Assembly: GCA_022567815.1 (NCBI GenBank)
Contig: JADFGI010000073.1
Location: forward strand, 1-10,629
Source: Nitrospinota bacterium
GTDB lineage: Bacteria; Nitrospinota; Nitrospinia; Nitrospinales; VA-1
Direction of reading: 5' to 3'
Length of the DNA: 10,629 bases
Under the pieces are notes generated by a model. The model saw nothing but the letters and a program-made list of their open reading frames with translations. It ran no database searches and was not told the origin of the DNA. A program made the position numbers and the translations under genes. Positions within the stretch are counted from its first letter, which is position 1. Every line of letters begins with the position of its first letter. This document shows, piece by piece, positions 7,050 to 10,629 of this stretch.

Positions 7050-7796
7050 ATGGATATTTTCATAACGATTGGCCTGGTGTTCATGGTCTGGATGTGTATC
7101 GACTGCATTCAGCGTAAGGAACACTTTATCTGGATCGTCATCATGGTGGTGTTATTCCCCGTGGGCGCCGTCATTTATTATTTTGCGGTCAAAAATAAAG
7201 GAAAAGGGCGAGGCAATCTCTTCTCCCTGCCCTTCAAGACGAAAGAGGTGGAATCGGAAGAAACCTTGCAACTCAAGGAACTGATTAATATAAATCATAA
7301 AGCCTACCATTATGAAAAATTGGGCGATGTTTATCTGGATCAAAAACAGTATGACCTGGCCATTCCCCAATTTCAGGAAGCGATCAAAAAAGATCCTGAA
7401 ATGAATGATGCCAGGTACGGGTTGGGCAAGAGCCTGCACGGATCAGGAAAATACACCGAAGCGGCGGAAGTTCTGGATGAACTGATCAAAATAGATAAAA
7501 AATATGATTACGGCAACGCCATTTTTGGCTTGGCCGAGTGTTACCGGCTCGCAGGAATGGAGTCAAAGGCTATGGAAACTTACAAAACGGTGATCGATTC
7601 ATTTGCGTTTTTCAAAGCCTATTATCACTATGGCCGTCTGCTCGACAAAATCGGGCAAAAACAGGAAGCTATCGATCAAATGAAAAGTCTGATAGGATCT
7701 TCCAAGGATTTACCGGAATACAAATTGGAAAAAGAACGGTATTGGATTGAAGAGGCCTACAAGTTTTTAAGAAAAAATGGTGTTGAACTCGCCTGA
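7050..7796 (+). CDS. Membrane-anchored tetratricopeptide-repeat protein
   Basis: A 248-residue protein of unknown specific role. The N-terminus forms two hydrophobic segments (about 3-20 and 26-47) separated by a short charged turn (QRKEH). The pattern, including FIWIVIMVVLFPVGAVIYYF, resembles the small PLDc_N-type membrane hairpin found in front of several unrelated domains. A basic, flexible linker (48-70) follows. About four TPR-like helical pairs then span residues 84-220 (YEKLGDVYLDQKQYDLAIPQ, ARYGLGKSLHGSGKYTEAAE, GLAECYRLAGMESKAMETY, YYHYGRLLDKIGQKQEAID). TPRs usually mediate protein contacts, so this is likely a membrane-tethered scaffold with its repeats in the cytoplasm if the positive-inside rule holds. 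Only a weak purine stretch (GAAAAG, 7033-7038) precedes the ATG. It stands between panD and an XRE-type gene with no evident functional link to either. Confidence 0.85.
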   Translation: MDIFITIGLVFMVWMCIDCIQRKEHFIWIVIMVVLFPVGAVIYYFAVKNKGKGRGNLFSLPFKTKEVESEETLQLKELININHKAYHYEKLGDVYLDQKQYDLAIPQFQEAIKKDPEMNDARYGLGKSLHGSGKYTEAAEVLDELIKIDKKYDYGNAIFGLAECYRLAGMESKAMETYKTVIDSFAFFKAYYHYGRLLDKIGQKQEAIDQMKSLIGSSKDLPEYKLEKERYWIEEAYKFLRKNGVELA

Positions 7797-7846
7797 CCGT
7801 CAACCACCCTTTGTTAATTTTTGAAAAAGAAGAGGAACTCGGCCCA

Positions 7847-8401
7847 ATGACTATCCTGTCGCAAAACCTAAAAGCAATTCGCAAAAATCTCGGCAACACC
7901 CAAATGGTCCTGGCGAATGAGCTGGGCATAGGCTTTCGAACCTACGTCCGTTATGAAGCAGGGGAAAGAGACGCGCCTATTTCCATCATGATTCATTTAG
8001 CCAAATTAGGCAATATGTCCCTGGACCGCCTGCTGACCACCGAAGTGAAAAAGCAGGACCTTGAAATTACGGACGTCGCATCCACACCCAAAACTTCCCA
8101 AAAAATGGAGGCCATCGGCGGAAGTCTGGATGAAGGTCGCCTGGTGTTCAAAGGCTTGAAAAATGATTTTTTAGTCAGTTCCAACGGCGAGGAAAAAAAG
8201 CTCCTGACCAAGTTCCGTAAAATGGACAAGGCCAAACGTGACAGGTGTCTCAGCGATATGGAATGGATGCTGGGCAACAGCAAGCCAACTAACCCAGACG
8301 GGAACAAGAAAAATGTTTCTAAAAAAGATCTCAAGGCTAAAAATGCCGCCCGTTTGAAAAAAATGACCAAGGCCATCAAAAAAATCACGGTCAAGGGCTG
8401 A
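7847..8401 (+). CDS. XRE-family helix-turn-helix protein with lysine-rich tail
   Basis: A 184-residue putative DNA-binding regulator. Residues about 6-63 form a Cro/C1-type helix-turn-helix (LKAIRKNLGNTQMVLANELG, then RTYVRYEAGERDAPI and IHLAKLGNMSLDRLL), as in many small repressors. A low-complexity middle part (about 64-118) leads to LLTKFRKMDKAKRDRCLSDM (about 119-138), which resembles the short C-terminal helix seen in other XRE regulators. The last 42 residues contain 13 lysines, suggesting nonspecific nucleic-acid binding. I chose the ATG at 7847, preceded by AGAGGA (7831-7836) at 10-base spacing; an in-frame TTG at 7811 would add 12 residues with no support. The final codons and stop lie in the left arm of the inverted-repeat array that follows. 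Target genes are unknown; it is not recognisably part of a toxin-antitoxin pair or prophage. Confidence 0.8.
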   Translation: MTILSQNLKAIRKNLGNTQMVLANELGIGFRTYVRYEAGERDAPISIMIHLAKLGNMSLDRLLTTEVKKQDLEITDVASTPKTSQKMEAIGGSLDEGRLVFKGLKNDFLVSSNGEEKKLLTKFRKMDKAKRDRCLSDMEWMLGNSKPTNPDGNKKNVSKKDLKAKNAARLKKMTKAIKKITVKG

Positions 8402-8545
8402 CCCCACTGCGTGGGGAGGAAAAGCCTGCTTCGCAGGAGGGCTGACGTTCGCTTCGCTCACGAGCCCTTAAAAGCTACATACCTATTATATTGGAACCAG
8501 CCCCCCAGGCTGGTTGGGTCCAGCGTCACGCTGGCCGCTTGCGGC
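8393..8545. repeat. Array of six tandem hairpins between convergent genes
   Basis: Almost the whole gap between the XRE gene and mutL is palindromic. The stems are: CCCCAC/GTGGGG (8402-8416, loop TGC); CCTGC/GCAGG (8425-8437, loop TTC); AGGGCT/AGCCCT (8438-8468) enclosing CGT/ACG and a GC-TTC-GC tip; AACCAGCC/GGCTGGTT (8495-8515, loop CCCCA); CCAGCG/CGCTGG (8520-8534, loop TCA); and GCCG/CGGC (8534-8545, loop CTTG). An alternative longer arm, AAGGGCT at 8393-8399, pairs with AGCCCTT at 8463-8469 and would enclose the first two hairpins and the inner tip. No stem is followed by a T run on either strand, so classical intrinsic termination does not explain it. It resembles REP/MITE-like intergenic palindromes or a structured RNA. 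Stem pairing is directly visible; function is unknown. Confidence 0.8.
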
Positions 8546-8553
8546 GGGGTAGT

Positions 8554-10443
8554 TCATTTCCGTAAAAATTTCTTCAACATATCTTCCATATCGAAAAAAA
8601 GCGCGATCGGCCTGCCATGCGGGCAGGTGAATGGCATTTCCGTCTGCTCCAAATCAGATATCAGTTTGGCGATCTGATCCGGACCGAGCGGGTGATTGAC
8701 TTTGATCGCATTCCTGCACGACATCATGATCAGAATGTCCGCGAATTTTTCCTCTAAAATATTTGGGTTTTCCTGACCCGGCAACAGTCCCACAATTTCC
8801 CCGAGAATTTGAGCGTGATCGTTGTCTTTTAATATCGCGGGAACCGACCTCAAAAGAAATTCGTTTTTCCCAAAAACCTCTACCTCCATCCCCAGTTCCT
8901 TGAGCCGCTCCAGGTGCGGAGTCAACAATTCAGACTCAGCGGGAGAAAATTCTACCGGAACGGGAAAAAGCAACTGTTGAACTTCTATCTTTTTATTTTT
9001 TGCCGCGTTGCGGAATCGTTCGTAAAGGATTCGTTCGTGGGCCACATGCTGATCCACAACCACCATCCCCTTTTTCCCCTGCAGGACAATGAATGAATTG
9101 TCCAGTTGGCCCAACGGCTGAAACTCGGAGAAAATCAGGCTGGAAACAGGCATGGGTTTTTGGTCGAAATAAACCGGTTCTTGTCTCCTATTTGTTTCAG
9201 AACCTTGCGAGGGAGAAACCGTTCCGTGGGGTTTGTACAGAGTCTCCAACCCTTCTGAAAAGTCGCGGCGCGGAGGCACGGAATAGTCCTTCATGATCGT
9301 CCGCGATGGCGTTGGCAGCGAGTGCGTCGGCGGAAACTGCGACGCAACCGTCCTTTCGCCGCTATCGGTATCCAAAGGGGAAATTTCCCCGGAAGCGCTT
9401 TCCAATGCAACCGGATCTGCTTTTTCATTCCTGCTGAGGGCGTTCCGCACTCCCTCGCTAACCAACTGATGCACTTCCTGCTGAAACGCAAACCGGACTT
9501 CCGCCTTGCTCGGATGCACGTTCACGTCAAGCAATTTAGGGTCCATGGTCAGGTCCAGAAAGATCACCGGATGCCGCCCTTTGGGTAAAAGATGACTGTA
9601 ACCGTGCTGGGTGGCGTGCAGGATGACTTTGTCGCGCACAAACCGCCGGTTGATGAAACAATATTGCGCCGACCGGTTGGCGCGTGTGTAAATGGGACTG
9701 GAAACGTATCCTTCAAGCTTATAATCCCCCGTTTCCTTTTCGACCTTGACCAGTTCCTTGACCAGTTCGGCGCCGAACAACTCGGCGATGCGGTAAAGCA
9801 ATTGCTCGGCTGGGAGCGTGTTGATGATCTCCCTGCCATTGTGCTTCAAATTAAAATGGATGTGCGGATAAGCCAGGGCCTGATGCGTCACCACCTGGGC
9901 GATGTGGGAGAATTCGGTAGAATCTCCTTTAAGGAATTTCCTGCGTGCCGGGGTATTGAAAAATAATTGCGCCACTTCAATCGTGGTTCCACGCGGACAG
10001 GCAATGTCTTTAAAAGACCCCCCTGCCCCACCCTCGAAAACCGCCAGAGTTCCGCCCTGGTTTTCATCACTGGCGGTGGAAAACCGGACCTTTGCCACCG
10101 AGGCGATGCTTGGCAGGGCTTCGCCGCGAAACCCTAGTGTGAGAATCCCTTCCAGGTCTTGAGCAGACGCGATCTTGCTGGTAGCGTGCCGCGCGAAGGC
10201 CAACTTCGCGTCTTCCCCAGACATGCCCATGCCGTTGTCGGCCACCTGGATGAGGTTTTTCCCGCCCTTTTCGATGTCGATCAGGATCCGCGTGGCGCCA
10301 GCGTCGATGGAGTTTTCCACCAGTTCCTTGACCACCGAGGCGGGCCGCTCCACAACCTCGCCGGCGGCAATCTGATTGGCCAACGCGTCGGGCAGGATAC
10401 GGATGTTGTTGAGATTTTTCCTTGGGGATAATTGGGAAGACAT
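8554..10443 (-). CDS. mutL: DNA mismatch repair protein MutL (endonuclease type)
   Basis: The ATPase and effector of mismatch repair, acting after MutS recognition; here probably with its own nicking activity. The 629 residues begin with an 11-residue extension and then a GHKL ATPase domain: E40 and N44 in KELVENSIDAG, D69 in ADNGMGM, and GFRGEAL at 104-110, offset by 11 from E. coli. A transducer domain (to about 345) and a variable linker (about 345-435) follow. The C-terminal dimerisation domain starts near GQLDNSF (445-451). It carries the metal-binding endonuclease motif as DQHVAHERILYE (464-475; consensus has A at position 4), plus SCRNAIK around C576 and CPHGRP at 607-612. Such motifs are found in MutL of bacteria lacking MutH. 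The ATG at 10441-10443 has no obvious ribosome-binding sequence upstream, but no other in-frame start precedes the ATPase motifs. It converges on the hairpin array; mutS is not in the window. Confidence 0.97.
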   Translation of the reverse strand: MSSQLSPRKNLNNIRILPDALANQIAAGEVVERPASVVKELVENSIDAGATRILIDIEKGGKNLIQVADNGMGMSGEDAKLAFARHATSKIASAQDLEGILTLGFRGEALPSIASVAKVRFSTASDENQGGTLAVFEGGAGGSFKDIACPRGTTIEVAQLFFNTPARRKFLKGDSTEFSHIAQVVTHQALAYPHIHFNLKHNGREIINTLPAEQLLYRIAELFGAELVKELVKVEKETGDYKLEGYVSSPIYTRANRSAQYCFINRRFVRDKVILHATQHGYSHLLPKGRHPVIFLDLTMDPKLLDVNVHPSKAEVRFAFQQEVHQLVSEGVRNALSRNEKADPVALESASGEISPLDTDSGERTVASQFPPTHSLPTPSRTIMKDYSVPPRRDFSEGLETLYKPHGTVSPSQGSETNRRQEPVYFDQKPMPVSSLIFSEFQPLGQLDNSFIVLQGKKGMVVVDQHVAHERILYERFRNAAKNKKIEVQQLLFPVPVEFSPAESELLTPHLERLKELGMEVEVFGKNEFLLRSVPAILKDNDHAQILGEIVGLLPGQENPNILEEKFADILIMMSCRNAIKVNHPLGPDQIAKLISDLEQTEMPFTCPHGRPIALFFDMEDMLKKFLRK

Positions 10444-10629
10444 GAAACTGGGTCGGTTAAAAAGCAGGTTATTTCTAATGGTTATTAAAAACGATTCCGA
10501 TCTAGTTGCAAGGTTACAATAATTAGCGTCGGCAAAGCAATTTTAGAATAGACCCCACACTAGCAGAATGAGCCCATTCTATAAAAAAAATATCTCCGCC
10601 CTCAAACTGCGGTGGCCGTCAATGGACTC
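10444..10629. other. Non-coding region upstream of mutL
   Basis: These 186 bases run to the window end without a supportable gene. The region must hold the mutL promoter on the minus strand unless mutL is part of a longer operon, but I find no convincing -35/-10 pair. One inverted repeat, AGAATG-AGCC-CATTCT at 10565-10580, lies beside a run of eight A (10583-10590). On the minus strand the T run precedes rather than follows the stem, so it is not a terminator for either direction; it may be an operator or chance. An ATG at 10622 near the edge could begin a rightward gene but cannot be judged. Confidence 0.5.

Noticed and set aside
8402..8545. CRISPR array or tandem repeat
   Set aside because: The palindromes differ in sequence and length, and there are no identical repeat units with regular spacers.
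8411..8677. 88-codon plus-strand frame through the hairpin array into the mutL 3' end
   Set aside because: The composition is dictated by palindromes, it runs antisense into mutL, and no ribosome-binding sequence or homology is apparent.
10622..10629. ATG with a GGTGG a few bases upstream at the right edge, as the start of a rightward gene
   Set aside because: Only two complete codons are visible, so coding cannot be judged.

Overview
The window reads as a compact chromosomal segment of a free-living, probably Gram-negative bacterium with moderate GC content. Gene content and style (GlgA, soluble GAF histidine kinase, lone receiver protein, deoxynucleoside kinase next to panB, endonuclease-type MutL) would fit Nitrospinota or a deltaproteobacterial-type lineage. 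This placement is an impression from the protein sequences, not a measured result; no rRNA or other taxonomic marker is present. I see no tRNA, rRNA, insertion sequence, prophage or CRISPR array.

Layout. Positions 1-1434 hold glgA (glycogen synthase, its first few codons lost at the window edge). Seven bases later comes a cytoplasmic two-GAF histidine kinase (1442-3340), then a stand-alone CheY-like receiver (3468-3833) and a deoxynucleoside kinase (3934-4581). A good intrinsic terminator (4703-4732) ends this plus-strand group. A leader of about 180 bases containing a structured hairpin follows, then the panB-panC-panD operon (4915-6954), whose genes overlap by 14 and 13 bases. This operon encodes three of the four steps to pantothenate; ketopantoate reductase is not here. 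After a probable weak terminator come a membrane-anchored TPR protein (7050-7796) and an XRE-type helix-turn-helix protein with a lysine-rich tail (7847-8401). mutL lies on the minus strand (8554-10443), convergent with the plus-strand genes.

How the genes relate. The kinase and receiver are a plausible signalling pair whose transcription is probably tied to glgA, suggesting but not proving a link to carbon storage. panBCD is a self-contained metabolic unit. The deoxynucleoside kinase serves nucleotide salvage. The TPR and XRE proteins are of unknown role.

The most unusual stretch is the 152-base gap between the XRE gene and mutL. It is packed with six consecutive small hairpins, lacks terminator-type T runs, and has a longer outer inverted repeat whose left arm supplies the last codons and stop of the XRE gene. 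It looks like a palindromic mobile or repeat element or a structured RNA. The rest of the window is largely conventional housekeeping content.
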